Below are positions 22,341 through 31,383 of a stretch of DNA of 64,000 nt, one piece after another. The stretch covers positions 124,001 to 188,000 of the forward strand of contig JACKKJ010000004.1 in the NCBI GenBank assembly GCA_024236495.1, written 5' to 3'. Positions within the stretch are counted from its first letter, which is position 1. Every line of letters begins with the position of its first letter. The notes under the pieces are model-generated. The model made no database searches and was not told where the DNA came from. It saw only the letters and a program-made list of their open reading frames with translations. This DNA is from Paracoccaceae bacterium. GTDB taxonomy: Bacteria > Pseudomonadota > Alphaproteobacteria > Rhodobacterales > Rhodobacteraceae. The translations under genes were made by a program, and so were the position numbers.

Positions 22341-23639
22341 TCAGGCAAGCATGGAAAGCGGGTTTTCCAGGTTGTCGACGATCGCCTGCAAAAGCGCGGC
22401 GCCAAGCGCCCCGTCGATGACCCGGTGATCGACCGAAAGCGTCATCGACATCACCGTCGCCACCCCGACCTCTCCGTCCGCCTTCACGACCGGCTTCTTC
22501 AGCCCCGCGCCCACGGCGAGGATCGCGCCGTGCGGCGGGTTGATGACGGCGTCGAAATTCTCGATCCCGAACATCCCGAGGTTGGAGATCGCGAAGCTGC
22601 CGCCCTGGTATTCATGGGGTGCCAGCTTCTTGGTCTTGGCACGCCCCGCAAGATCCTTCATCTCGGCCGAGAGCGCTGAAAGCGTCTTCTTGTCGGCGTC
22701 CTTCAGGACCGGTGTGAAAAGCCCGCCCTCGACCGCGACGGCGACCGCAACATCCGAGGGCGTGAGCTTCAGGATCCGGTCGCCGGCCCAGACGGCGTTT
22801 GCGTCCGGCACGGCCTGAAGCGCGTTGGCGCAGGCCTTGATGATGAAGTCGTTGACAGACAGCTTGACGCCGCGCCCTTCCAGTTGCTTGTTCAACTGCC
22901 CCCGGAAGGCCATCAGCGCATCCAGCCGCACCTCCCGGCGAAGGTAGAAATGCGGGATGGTCTGCTTGGCCTCGGTCAGCCGCGCCGCGATCGTCTTGCG
23001 CATTCCGTCAAGGGCGACCTCGGTATACTCGCGGCCCTCGTAAAGCTTGGCGACGGTGCTGGCGGACATGCCCGCGGGCGCGCTTGTGGGTGCGGCGGCC
23101 GCGGCGGCCGGCGCGGCGGCAGGTGCCGGGGCGGCGGCCCTTGGCGCGGCGGCTGCCGCCTCGACATCGGCCTTCACGATCCGGCCGTGCGGGCCGCTGC
23201 CCTTGAGCGACGCGATGTCGAGCCCCTTTTCCTTGGCCAGGCGTCGCGCCAGCGGCGATGCGATCACCCGGGCGCCGCCCGAGGACGCCGCAGGGGCGGG
23301 CGTGGCCGCAGCAGGTGTGGGGGCAGGGGCCGCCGACGTCGCCGGGGCAACGGCGGGGGCCGCGGCCTTGGGCGCTGGCACAGCATCGGCGCTTTCGCCG
23401 TCTTCCACCAGGATCGCGATTGGCGTGTTGACCTTCACGCCCGCGGTTCCCTCGGCGATCAGGATCCTGCCGACGGTCCCTTCATCGACCGCCTCGAATT
23501 CCATCGTCGCCTTGTCGGTTTCGATCTCGGCCAGGATATCGCCGGAGGAGACCGTGTCCCCCTCCTTCACCAGCCATTTCGCGAGCGTCCCCTCCTCCAT
23601 CGTCGGAGACAGCGCGGGCATCAGGATTTCGGTTGCCAT
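22341..23639 (-). CDS. pdhC: pyruvate dehydrogenase E2, dihydrolipoyllysine acetyltransferase
   Basis: Core of the pyruvate dehydrogenase complex, passing acetyl groups from lipoamide to CoA. 432 aa. Seen: one lipoyl domain with Lys43 in ETDKATMEF, an Ala/Pro-rich linker, the E1/E3-binding domain (ASPLARRLAKEKGLDIASLKGSGPHGR in parts), a second Ala/Pro linker and the catalytic domain ending with SVDHRVIDG (His405). Third gene of pdhA-pdhB-pdhC. The E3 gene (lpd) is not in the window. Confidence 0.97.
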   Translation of the reverse strand: MATEILMPALSPTMEEGTLAKWLVKEGDTVSSGDILAEIETDKATMEFEAVDEGTVGRILIAEGTAGVKVNTPIAILVEDGESADAVPAPKAAAPAVAPATSAAPAPTPAAATPAPAASSGGARVIASPLARRLAKEKGLDIASLKGSGPHGRIVKADVEAAAAAPRAAAPAPAAAPAAAAAAPTSAPAGMSASTVAKLYEGREYTEVALDGMRKTIAARLTEAKQTIPHFYLRREVRLDALMAFRGQLNKQLEGRGVKLSVNDFIIKACANALQAVPDANAVWAGDRILKLTPSDVAVAVAVEGGLFTPVLKDADKKTLSALSAEMKDLAGRAKTKKLAPHEYQGGSFAISNLGMFGIENFDAVINPPHGAILAVGAGLKKPVVKADGEVGVATVMSMTLSVDHRVIDGALGAALLQAIVDNLENPLSMLA

Positions 23640-23651
23640 CGTCTCAACTCC

Positions 23652-25013
23652 TCAACGGTAGGTGACTTTCTTGACCGCCGCCACGACCTCGTCCGAGGTC
23701 ACCAGCGCCAGCTTCTCAAGGTTCGCCGCATAGGGCATCGGCACGTCCTTGCCCGTGCAGTTGATCACCGGCGCGTCAAGCCAGTCGAAGGCGCGCTCCA
23801 TGATCGTCGCGGACAGGTGGTTGCCGATCGAGCCAACCGGCCAGCCTTCCTCGACCGTCACGCAGCGGTTTGTCTTCATGACCGAGGCGATGACGGTGTC
23901 GTAGTCGATGGGGCGCAGCGTGCGCAGGTCGATGACCTCGGCGCTGATCCCCTCGGCGGCCAGCTTGTCGGCGGCGTCCAGCGCATGGGTCATCCCGATC
24001 CCGAAGGACACGATCGTCACGTCCGTGCCTTCGCGCCAGATCTTCGCCTTGCCAAAGGGGATGGTGAAATCCGCGATGTCCGGCACTTCGAAGGACCGGC
24101 CATAAAGGATCTCGTTTTCCAGGAAGATCACCGGGTTCGGATCGCGGATGGCGGTCTTCAGAAGGCCCTTGGCATCGGCGGCCGAATAGGGTTGCACGAC
24201 CTTCAGCCCGGGGATCTGCGCATACCAGGCCGCATAGTCCTGGCTGTGCTGGGCGGCCACGCGCGCCGCCGCGCCGTTCGGGCCGCGGAAGACGATGGGG
24301 CATCCCATCTGCCCGCCCGACATGTAAAGCGTCTTGGCGGCGGAGTTGATGATGTGGTCGACGGCCTGCATCGCGAAGTTGAAGGTCATGAACTCCACGA
24401 TCGGGCGAAGCCCCGCCATCGCCGAGCCGACGGCGATCCCGGCAAACCCGTGTTCGGTGATCGGCGTGTCGATCACGCGTTTCGCGCCGAACTGGTCCAG
24501 CAGGCCCTGGGAAATCTTGTAGGCGCCCTGGTACTCACCCACTTCCTCGCCCATCAGATAGACGTCTTCGTCGCGCGTCATCTCCTCGGCCATCGCCTCG
24601 CGCAAGGCTTCGCGCACCGTCAAGGTCTTCATCGCCGTTCCGGCGGGCCAGTCGGGCGACCGGTCGGCGGCCGGCGCCGCAGGGGCGGCCGCGGCGGCCG
24701 GGGCGGGGGTTGCGGCAGGGGCCGGGGCTGCGGCAGGGGCTGCGGGGGCCGCCAGATCCGCGACGTTTTCGCCTTCTTCGACCAGAACCGCGATCGGGGT
24801 GTTGACCTTCACGCCCTCGGTCCCCTCGGCGATCAGGATCCGGCCGATGGTGCCCTCGTCGACCGCTTCGAACTCCATCGTCGCCTTGTCTGTCTCGATC
24901 TCGGCAATGATCTGGCCAGAGGTGACACTGTCGCCCTCCTTCACCAGCCATTTCGCAAGCTTCCCCTCCTCCATCGTCGGCGACAGGGCGGGCATCAGAA
25001 TTTCGGTAGCCAT
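23652..25013 (-). CDS. pdhB: pyruvate dehydrogenase E1 beta subunit with N-terminal lipoyl domain
   Basis: Works with PdhA to decarboxylate pyruvate using thiamine diphosphate. 453 aa, about 120 longer than a plain E1-beta because residues 1-80 are a lipoyl domain nearly identical to that of PdhC (Lys43 in ETDKATMEF), followed by an Ala/Pro linker. The E1-beta part starts at MKTLTVREALREAM and shows GEEVGEYQGAYK and HSQDYAAWYAQIPGLKV. The extra lipoyl domain is known in alphaproteobacterial complexes. The start at MATEILMP is preferred to the upstream 25049. Confidence 0.96.
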   Translation of the reverse strand: MATEILMPALSPTMEEGKLAKWLVKEGDSVTSGQIIAEIETDKATMEFEAVDEGTIGRILIAEGTEGVKVNTPIAVLVEEGENVADLAAPAAPAAAPAPAATPAPAAAAAPAAPAADRSPDWPAGTAMKTLTVREALREAMAEEMTRDEDVYLMGEEVGEYQGAYKISQGLLDQFGAKRVIDTPITEHGFAGIAVGSAMAGLRPIVEFMTFNFAMQAVDHIINSAAKTLYMSGGQMGCPIVFRGPNGAAARVAAQHSQDYAAWYAQIPGLKVVQPYSAADAKGLLKTAIRDPNPVIFLENEILYGRSFEVPDIADFTIPFGKAKIWREGTDVTIVSFGIGMTHALDAADKLAAEGISAEVIDLRTLRPIDYDTVIASVMKTNRCVTVEEGWPVGSIGNHLSATIMERAFDWLDAPVINCTGKDVPMPYAANLEKLALVTSDEVVAAVKKVTYR

Positions 25014-25027
25014 GCGTCGGTCCCCCC

Positions 25028-26017
25028 TTACGCGTAGATGTCGGTCCAAAGCTCCTCGAGCGCGGGCTCGGGGCTTTCCTTGGAAAACTCGGCGGCATCG
25101 TTGACGACGGCCTTGATCTCCTTGTCGATCGCCTTCAGGTCGTCCTCGGTGGCGTGTTTGCCCTGAAGAAGCAGGTCGCGCACATGTTCGATCGCGTCGC
25201 GTTCGTCGCGCATCTTCTGCACCTCTTCGCGGGTCCGGTACTTCGCCGGGTCCGACATCGAATGGCCGCGATAGCGGTAGGTCATGACCTCCAGGATGTA
25301 GGGGCCGTCGCCGGCGCGGCAGTGCGCGACGGCCTTTTCGCCCGCGGCCTTGACGGCCAGTACGTCCATGCCGTCGACCGTCTCGCCGGGGATCCCGAAG
25401 GCAAGCCCGCGCGTATGCAGTTCCGGGGTGGAGGTGGACCGCTTCTGCGCGGTGCCCATCGCATACTGGTTGTTCTCGATCACGAAGATCACCGGCAGCT
25501 TCCAGAGCGCGGCCATGTTGAAGGTCTCGTAGACCTGGCCCTGGTTGGCCGCGCCGTCGCCGAAATAGGCGAAGGTCACGCGGCCATTGCCCTTGTACTT
25601 GTCGGCAAAGGCAAGGCCCGCGCCCAGCGGCACCTGCGCGCCGACGATGCCGTGTCCGCCGTAGAAGTGGCGATCCTTCGAGAACATGTGCATGGAACCG
25701 CCCTTGCCCTTGGAAAGGCCGCCCTCGCGCCCGGTCAGTTCCGCCATCACGCCCTTGGGGTCCATCCCGCAGGCCAGCATGTGCCCGTGGTCGCGGTAGG
25801 AGGTGATGCGCTTGTCGCCCTCTTCCGCTGCGGCCTCAAGCCCGACGACGACCGCCTCCTGCCCGATGTACAGGTGGCAGAACCCGCCGATCAGGCCCAT
25901 GCCGTAAAGCTGGCCGGCCTTTTCCTCGAATCGCCGGATCAACAGCATTTCGCGGTAGTAAGACAGCAAGTCTTCTTTCGATGTGTTTGATTTTGCGGCG
26001 ACTTTTCTTGCGGCCAT
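25028..26017 (-). CDS. pdhA: pyruvate dehydrogenase E1 alpha subunit
   Basis: 329 aa; the thiamine-diphosphate half of the E1 heterotetramer. Seen: LLIRRFEEKAGQLYG, GFCHLYIGQEA, the TPP motif GDGAANQGQVYE ending ENNQYAMGT, and the phosphorylation-loop-like RYRGHSMSDPA. First gene of the pdh operon, 14 nt upstream of pdhB. Its promoter region carries a perfect palindrome (26042-26065), so regulation by a dimeric repressor is likely. Confidence 0.96.
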   Translation of the reverse strand: MAARKVAAKSNTSKEDLLSYYREMLLIRRFEEKAGQLYGMGLIGGFCHLYIGQEAVVVGLEAAAEEGDKRITSYRDHGHMLACGMDPKGVMAELTGREGGLSKGKGGSMHMFSKDRHFYGGHGIVGAQVPLGAGLAFADKYKGNGRVTFAYFGDGAANQGQVYETFNMAALWKLPVIFVIENNQYAMGTAQKRSTSTPELHTRGLAFGIPGETVDGMDVLAVKAAGEKAVAHCRAGDGPYILEVMTYRYRGHSMSDPAKYRTREEVQKMRDERDAIEHVRDLLLQGKHATEDDLKAIDKEIKAVVNDAAEFSKESPEPALEELWTDIYA

Positions 26018-26041
26018 AGCGGCGACCTCCCAATGCCGGAA

Positions 26042-26065
26042 AAGTAGTTCAATGTTGAACTACTT
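26042..26065 (-). promoter_or_regulatory. perfect 11-2-11 palindrome upstream of pdhA (candidate operator)
   Basis: AAGTAGTTCAA and its exact complement TTGAACTACTT are separated by TG, 25 nt before the pdhA start. It is AT-rich in a GC-rich genome. It does not match the E. coli PdhR site (AATTGGT..ACCAATT). The TTGAAC/GTTCAA core suits a MarR- or GntR-type dimer; the actual regulator is unknown. Confidence 0.65.
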
Positions 26066-26160
26066 AATAGCGCATTGCACCCCGAAGCGCGAGAGGAAAT
26101 TGGCGCCGAACCGCCCGCCGCCGGGCGGGGGCGTGGGGATGTCGCAAGGGGCCGGAGGGA

Positions 26161-26463
26161 TCAGCGGATGACCAGTTCGTCGCCGCGCAGAAGGCCCAGG
26201 ACGTCGCGCGCCTGCTGGTCCAGGAGGTCAAGGTCCAGATAGCCGTCCGACAGGCGCAGCGTCAGGTTCGCCATGCGGTCCGCCTCGGCCAAGAGCCGGT
26301 CGCGTTCCGCAATCAGCGCTTCCTTCTCCGCCGCGACCTGGACACGGCGAAACACCCCGTAGTCGCCTTGCACGGCGGCAAAGGTGAAATAGAAGGCCAT
26401 GGCCAGCGCAAGCCCGTAAAACAACACCGGGCCGACCGTCGGCGATTTGCGAACTGTGCTCAT
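26161..26463 (-). CDS. ftsB: septum formation initiator FtsB/DivIC family
   Basis: 100-aa bitopic division protein; with FtsL and FtsQ it activates septal peptidoglycan synthesis. Seen: short cytoplasmic N-terminus, one membrane helix (about 11-30, VGPVLFYGLALAMAFYFTF), then a coiled coil (AAEKEALIAERDRLLAEADRM) and the conserved end DLLDQQARDVLGLLRGDELV. It lies upstream of pdhA on the same strand, an arrangement seen in other alphaproteobacteria. Confidence 0.9.
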   Translation of the reverse strand: MSTVRKSPTVGPVLFYGLALAMAFYFTFAAVQGDYGVFRRVQVAAEKEALIAERDRLLAEADRMANLTLRLSDGYLDLDLLDQQARDVLGLLRGDELVIR

Positions 26464-26565
26464 ATCTGCCTCGTGCCGCCTCTGACGGGCGGCTCCGGGG
26501 CATCATTGCACAGGTGATTCGCAAAGGGAATCCCCTGTTTTCAGAAACTTCCCTGGCCGGACGCC

Positions 26566-27456
26566 TCAGGTGATCGAGGCGTCGTAGATCGACTGGATCG
26601 CGCGGTCGAGCGCCGCGTTGAACTCCGCGTCCGACTGCTGGGCCGAAAGGCCTTCGGTCAGGGCGCGCGAAAAGCTTGCGATCATGCCGGTGTTCTGGGC
26701 CAGCGCCGCGTTTGCGTCGTCGCGGCTGTAACCGCCCGACAGCGCCACGACGCGCATCACCTTGGGATGATCGACCAGCGGCTTGTAAAGGTTCGGCCGG
26801 GTCGGCAGCGTCAGCTTCAGCATGACCTCCGTGCCCTCGGGCAGAGCGTCCAGGTTCTTCAGGATCTCCGCCAGAAGGATGTCTTCCGCCTCGGCCTTGT
26901 CGGCGATGGAAATCGTCACCTCAGGCTCGATGATCGGCATCAGCCCGTGCGCCAGAACCTGCCGCGCCAGGTCGAACTGCTGCGCGACGCAGGCGGCGAT
27001 CCCGCGGGCGTTGGCCGCGTCGATGACCGACCGTTCCTTGGTGCCGAAGATCCCCGCCTTGACCGCGCGCTCCAAAAGCGCGTCGAGCCCGCCGATCGGT
27101 TTCATAAGCTTCACGCCGTCGGTTTCGTCCTCAAGCCCCTTGTCGATCTTCAGGAACGGCACGACACCGCGATCGTGCCACAGGAACTCTGCCGCCGGCT
27201 TGCCGCCAATGTCGCTGTCCATGGTCCGTTCGAAGAGGATCGCACCGACGACGCGGTCGCCGCTGAACGCGGGCGAGGTCGCGATGCGGCTGCGCATCTG
27301 GTGGATCAGCGCATACATTTCCGCATCATCGGCCCAGGACCCCTCGGCAATCCCGTAAAGCCGCAGCGCCTTCGGCGTCGACCCGCCGCTCTGGTCGAGC
27401 GCGGCGATGAAGCCCTTGCCCGAACGCATCTGGTTCGCCTGATCCTGCCGTGCCAT
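26566..27456 (-). CDS. class I fructose-bisphosphate aldolase
   Basis: Splits fructose 1,6-bisphosphate through a Schiff-base lysine. 296 aa from ATG 27456 (a GTG 9 nt upstream is an alternative; GGAG spacing favours the ATG). Seen: KGFIAALDQSGGSTPKAL, ILFERTMDSDI, VPFLKIDKGL, MPIIEPEVTI and MLKLTLPT, the signature order of bacterial class I aldolases of the FbaB/Fda type. Together with pgk upstream and eno at 37359 it gives the window much of lower glycolysis. Confidence 0.93.
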   Translation of the reverse strand: MARQDQANQMRSGKGFIAALDQSGGSTPKALRLYGIAEGSWADDAEMYALIHQMRSRIATSPAFSGDRVVGAILFERTMDSDIGGKPAAEFLWHDRGVVPFLKIDKGLEDETDGVKLMKPIGGLDALLERAVKAGIFGTKERSVIDAANARGIAACVAQQFDLARQVLAHGLMPIIEPEVTISIADKAEAEDILLAEILKNLDALPEGTEVMLKLTLPTRPNLYKPLVDHPKVMRVVALSGGYSRDDANAALAQNTGMIASFSRALTEGLSAQQSDAEFNAALDRAIQSIYDASIT

Positions 27457-27544
27457 CTGTTTCACTCCGCCGTGACGCCATGGGTCGCGCGACCCGTTGC
27501 TTCCCTCTTAGGCGACGGGCAGGGGGGTTGCAAACATGGTGGCG

Positions 27545-28369
27545 TTAACGGTGCGGCCGGGCGAGAACAATCCGCGCGATCCGGGTCACAAGCCACCGTG
27601 GCGCGAAACGAGGGCCCGCTGCAAACAGCTTGTTTATGGCGCCGGTGACGCGGATTCGCTGACCACGTTCCATCGCCCGCCAGCCCGCCTCGGCCACCGC
27701 ACGCGCCTTCGCCGGCGCCATCAGGGTGAAAAGCGGAATGTCCTCCATCCCGGCCGCGCCGGCAAAGCGCGTGGCGGTCGCCCCGGGGCAAAGCACCGTC
27801 ACCGTCACGCCGGTCCCTCGCAATTCCTCCGCCACCGCTTCGGACAGCGACAGAAGATAGGCCTTCGTCGCATGATAGACCGCCATTTCCGGCCCCGGCA
27901 TGAAACCCGCGGTGGACCCGACATTCAGGATCCGTCCCCCGTCGGCCGCGCGCATCGCCTGCACCGCGCGTTTCATCAGGACTGTCGCCGCGACCACGTT
28001 GACCGCGACCGAGGCGTCTTCGCGCCCGCACTCCGTGCTTTCGAACCGTCCATTGATCCCAAGCCCCGCGTTGTTGACCAGAACGGCGATCCTTCGGCCC
28101 TGCGCTGCGCGATCCCACAGCCTTTCGGCTTCACCGGCGACGGAAAGATCGGCCGCGATCACCTCGGCCCGGACGCCATGCCGGCTGCGAATCTCTTCGG
28201 CCAGCGCGTTCAGCTTGTCTTCCTGCCGCGCGGACAGGATGACGGGATGGCCGGCGCGCGCGGCAATCAGGGCGAACTCGCGCCCCAGCCCCTCGGAGGC
28301 GCCCGTCACCAGCGCCCAGCCGTCCGGCCCCGCCGTTCCCTGCGCGGTCTTCGCCCTAGCCAAGATCAT
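27545..28369 (-). CDS. SDR family NAD(P)-dependent oxidoreductase
   Basis: 274-aa short-chain dehydrogenase. Seen: cofactor loop TGASEGLG, VNNAGLG, catalytic Ser in NVGSTAG and YxxxK as YHATK, then CPGATATRF. The DltE/YqjQ-like long C-terminus with basic residues (PRFAPRWLVTRIARIVLARPHR in part) suggests membrane-surface association. The substrate cannot be told. It overlaps the GNAT gene by 14 nt, within a pgk-GNAT-SDR unit. Confidence 0.85.
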   Translation of the reverse strand: MILARAKTAQGTAGPDGWALVTGASEGLGREFALIAARAGHPVILSARQEDKLNALAEEIRSRHGVRAEVIAADLSVAGEAERLWDRAAQGRRIAVLVNNAGLGINGRFESTECGREDASVAVNVVAATVLMKRAVQAMRAADGGRILNVGSTAGFMPGPEMAVYHATKAYLLSLSEAVAEELRGTGVTVTVLCPGATATRFAGAAGMEDIPLFTLMAPAKARAVAEAGWRAMERGQRIRVTGAINKLFAAGPRFAPRWLVTRIARIVLARPHR

Positions 28370-28868
28370 ACCTCTTGCGGATGCGGTCCACCCGGGCGCC
28401 GCCTGCCAGCGGCACGCCGATCAGCCGACCGTAGTCCCTGAACCCCAGCGCCGCATAGAACCCCAGACCGCCCGCGTTGTCCGCACGGATCGTCGCATCC
28501 ACGGCCACGACCCCCGCGCCGGACGCCGTCGCCCGCGTCACCGCCCAAAGCGCCCGCCCGATTCCGCGCCCCTGCGCGTCGGGGGCGACGAAACTTGCCA
28601 CCACCGCCCAGTCCGCCGGCAGGGGATCGGGGCCATTCCAGTGCGGATCGCACCATTCCAGCGCCTGAAAGCCAAGGATGCGGCCCCGCGCCTGCGCCAG
28701 CGTGCAGCAGATGCCAAGCGGCGGGGCAACGTAGTGCGCCACGATCCCCGTGGCATCGAACGGGGTCTCATGGGCGGTGGTGCCGCCCCGCGCGATGATC
28801 GCGTTCAAAAGCGTGGCCATCGCGCCCGCGTCCCCGGCCAGCGCCGGCCGGACCCGCCATCCGGTCAT
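28356..28868 (-). CDS. GNAT family N-acetyltransferase
   Basis: 170 aa. Seen: the acetyl-CoA pyrophosphate loop APDAQGRGIGRALW (Q/R-x-x-G-x-A type), VDATIRADNAGGLGFYAALGFRDYG as the C-terminal motif B, and an N-terminal WRVRPALAGDAGAMATLLN. Phosphinothricin/amino-acid acetyltransferase-like features are present, but the substrate is not determinable. The ATG overlaps the pgk stop (ATGCAATGA), so it is translationally coupled to pgk. Confidence 0.85.
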   Translation of the reverse strand: MTGWRVRPALAGDAGAMATLLNAIIARGGTTAHETPFDATGIVAHYVAPPLGICCTLAQARGRILGFQALEWCDPHWNGPDPLPADWAVVASFVAPDAQGRGIGRALWAVTRATASGAGVVAVDATIRADNAGGLGFYAALGFRDYGRLIGVPLAGGARVDRIRKRYDLG

Positions 28869-30055
28869 TGCATCAGGACCGCGACCCCCGGAAGGTCCTT
28901 GCCCTCCATCCATTCCAGGAACGCGCCGCCAGCGGTCGAGATATAGGTGAAGTCCGCCGCCGCGCCGGCCTTGTTCAGCGCGGCCACGGTATCGCCCCCG
29001 CCCGCGACCGACACCAGCCGCCCTGCCTTCGTCAGTTCCGCCGCCTTGCGTGCCGCGGCATTGGTGGCCGCGTCGAAGGGCGCGATCTCGAAAGCGCCAA
29101 GCGGTCCGTTCCAGATCAGCGTCCGGCACGCTTCGAAGACCGTGCCGATCGCCGCCACCGTCTGCGGCCCGGCGTCAAGGATCATCGCGTCGGCGGGGCA
29201 GGCATCCGCCGCCACCACCTCGTGCGCGGCGCCGGCCGCGAAGTCCCGCGCCACGACGACATCGGTCGGCAGGTGGAGGCTGCACCCCGCCTCGGACGCC
29301 CTGGCAAGGATCGCCCGCGCGGTCTCCGCCATTTCGTGTTCGGCCAGCGACTTGCCGACCGCGATGCCCTGGGCCACGAGGAAGGTATTGGCCATGCCGC
29401 CCCCGATGATCAGGTGGTCGACCTTCGCCACCAGGTTACCCAGAAGGTCGAGCTTGGTCGAAACCTTCGCCCCGCCGACCACCGCCGCGACCGGCCGCGC
29501 CGGATCGCCAAGTGCGGCGTTCAGCGCCCTCAGCTCCGCCTCCATCAGCCGCCCCGCACAGGAAGGCATCAGCTTGGCGATCCCCTCGGTCGAGGCGTGC
29601 GCCCGGTGTGCCGCGGAAAACGCGTCGTTCACATAGACCTGGCCAAGCGCGGCCATGCTGGCGGCAAGGACCGGGTCGTTCTTCTCCTCGCCCTTGTGAA
29701 AGCGGGTGTTCTCCAAAAGCACGACATCGCCCGGCTGCATCTCGGCCACCGCCTTCTTGGCGGGCGCGCCGATGCAGTCCTCGGCGAAGATCACCTTGCG
29801 CCCCAGCGCCCTTTCCAGCGCGGGCAGGGTGATGCGCAGGCTCATCTCCGGCACGACCTCGCCCTTCGGCCGGCCGAAATGCGCCAGAAGAACCGGGCGC
29901 CCGCCGGCCTTGAGGATGTCCGAGATCGTCGGCACGATCTTTTCGATGCGCGTGGCGTCGGTCACATGCCCCGCCTCGACCGGCACGTTGATGTCCACCC
30001 GGACAAGCACCGTCCTGTCCTTCAGTTCCATGTCGTCGAGGGTCTTCCAGCGCAT
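28865..30055 (-). CDS. pgk: phosphoglycerate kinase
   Basis: Transfers phosphate from 1,3-bisphosphoglycerate to ADP in glycolysis. 396 aa, normal. Seen: VLVRVDINVPVEAG with the substrate Asp, LLAHFGRPKG, FAEDCIG, LLENTRFHKGEEKND, VVGGAKVSTKLDLL, and the ATP-site GGGDTVAAL. The start was set at MRWKTLDDMELK (30055), with AGGA upstream, rather than the longer ORF. First gene of a minus-strand unit with GNAT and SDR. Confidence 0.97.
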   Translation of the reverse strand: MRWKTLDDMELKDRTVLVRVDINVPVEAGHVTDATRIEKIVPTISDILKAGGRPVLLAHFGRPKGEVVPEMSLRITLPALERALGRKVIFAEDCIGAPAKKAVAEMQPGDVVLLENTRFHKGEEKNDPVLAASMAALGQVYVNDAFSAAHRAHASTEGIAKLMPSCAGRLMEAELRALNAALGDPARPVAAVVGGAKVSTKLDLLGNLVAKVDHLIIGGGMANTFLVAQGIAVGKSLAEHEMAETARAILARASEAGCSLHLPTDVVVARDFAAGAAHEVVAADACPADAMILDAGPQTVAAIGTVFEACRTLIWNGPLGAFEIAPFDAATNAAARKAAELTKAGRLVSVAGGGDTVAALNKAGAAADFTYISTAGGAFLEWMEGKDLPGVAVLMQ

Positions 30056-30206
30056 CGCGGCATCCTTTCCTGCGCGGGCGCCCCGCCCGCCGTCCCCAAC
30101 CATTCAGCGCAACATTCGGCAAAGGTCAACCGACGCGAACGCTTTGCCCTTCCAATACGCGCCCCGCCGCACTAGGTTCCGCGAAACTTTGCCCGAGGAG
30201 ACCGCA

Positions 30207-30705
<499 letters not shown>

Positions 30706-30713
<8 letters not shown>

Positions 30714-31302
30714 TCCGCGCCTCATCGCCGGCGGGATCTTCGCCGCCGGCTTCCTCGCCCTCGGCTCGATGGTGGCGATCGCCCAGTCGGGAACCGAGGC
30801 CGACGCGACCGATGGTCCCGGTCCGAACCTCGTGATCGAGGTCGCCGGCCAGGCCAACGGCCGCGTGGTGATCGACCTTATGCCCGATGTCGCGCCGCGC
30901 CACGTCGAACAGATCACCGCGCTTGCGAAATCGGGCGCCTATGACGGCGTCGTCTTCCACCGGGTGATCGACGGCTTCATGGCCCAGACAGGCGATGTGC
31001 AGTTCGGCAAGGCGGACGGCAACACCTCGATGGCCGGCATGGGCGGCTCGGACCTGCCCGACCTTCCGGCTGAGTTTTCCGCCACGCCCTATCTTCGCGG
31101 CATCGTCGGCATGGCCCGCTCGCAGGACCCCGACAGCGCGAATTCCCAGTTCTTCATCATGTTCGCCCCCGGCGAATTCCTGAACGGGCAATATACCGTC
31201 GTCGGCCATGTGATCGCGGGGATGGACGTGGTCGATGCGATCCAGCGCGGCGAACCGCCCGCGACGCCCGACCGCATGGAGAAGGTCACGGTCGAGGACT
31301 AA
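30706..31302 (+). CDS. peptidyl-prolyl cis-trans isomerase, cyclophilin type (exported)
   Basis: 198 aa with an N-terminal signal or anchor segment (LIAGGIFAAGFLALGSMVAIAQS), so periplasmic. Seen: VVFHRVIDGFMAQTGD, GGSDLPDLPAEFSA and ANSQFFIMFAPGEFLNGQYTVVG, nearly parallel to the upstream gene, from which it probably arose. AlaX-Ala at about residues 24-26 (AIAQ) could be the cleavage site. It is followed by a hairpin element shared with the tyrS 3' end. Confidence 0.93.
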
Positions 31303-31308
31303 GCGGCC

Positions 31309-31361
31309 TTCTTCTTTTCGGAAATATCCTCGGGGGGTGCGGGGGGCAGACAGCCCCCCGC
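31309..31361 (-). repeat. dispersed post-stop hairpin element, copy 2 (after tyrS)
   Basis: On the minus strand GCGGGGGGC pairs with GCCCCCCGC (31339-31361, 5-nt loop), followed by CACCCCCCGAGGATATTTC. It starts 22 nt after the tyrS stop in the tyrS direction and also lies between convergent genes, so it may terminate both. Same layout as copies at 8024 and 62104. Confidence 0.7.
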
Positions 31362-31383
31362 TTCCTTCCTGTCGTGACCGCGC

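Noticed and set aside
22884..25037. A 717-codon plus-strand frame across pdhB and pdhC
   Set aside because: It shadows two unambiguous pdh genes on the other strand. Its repeated segments simply mirror the duplicated lipoyl domains.
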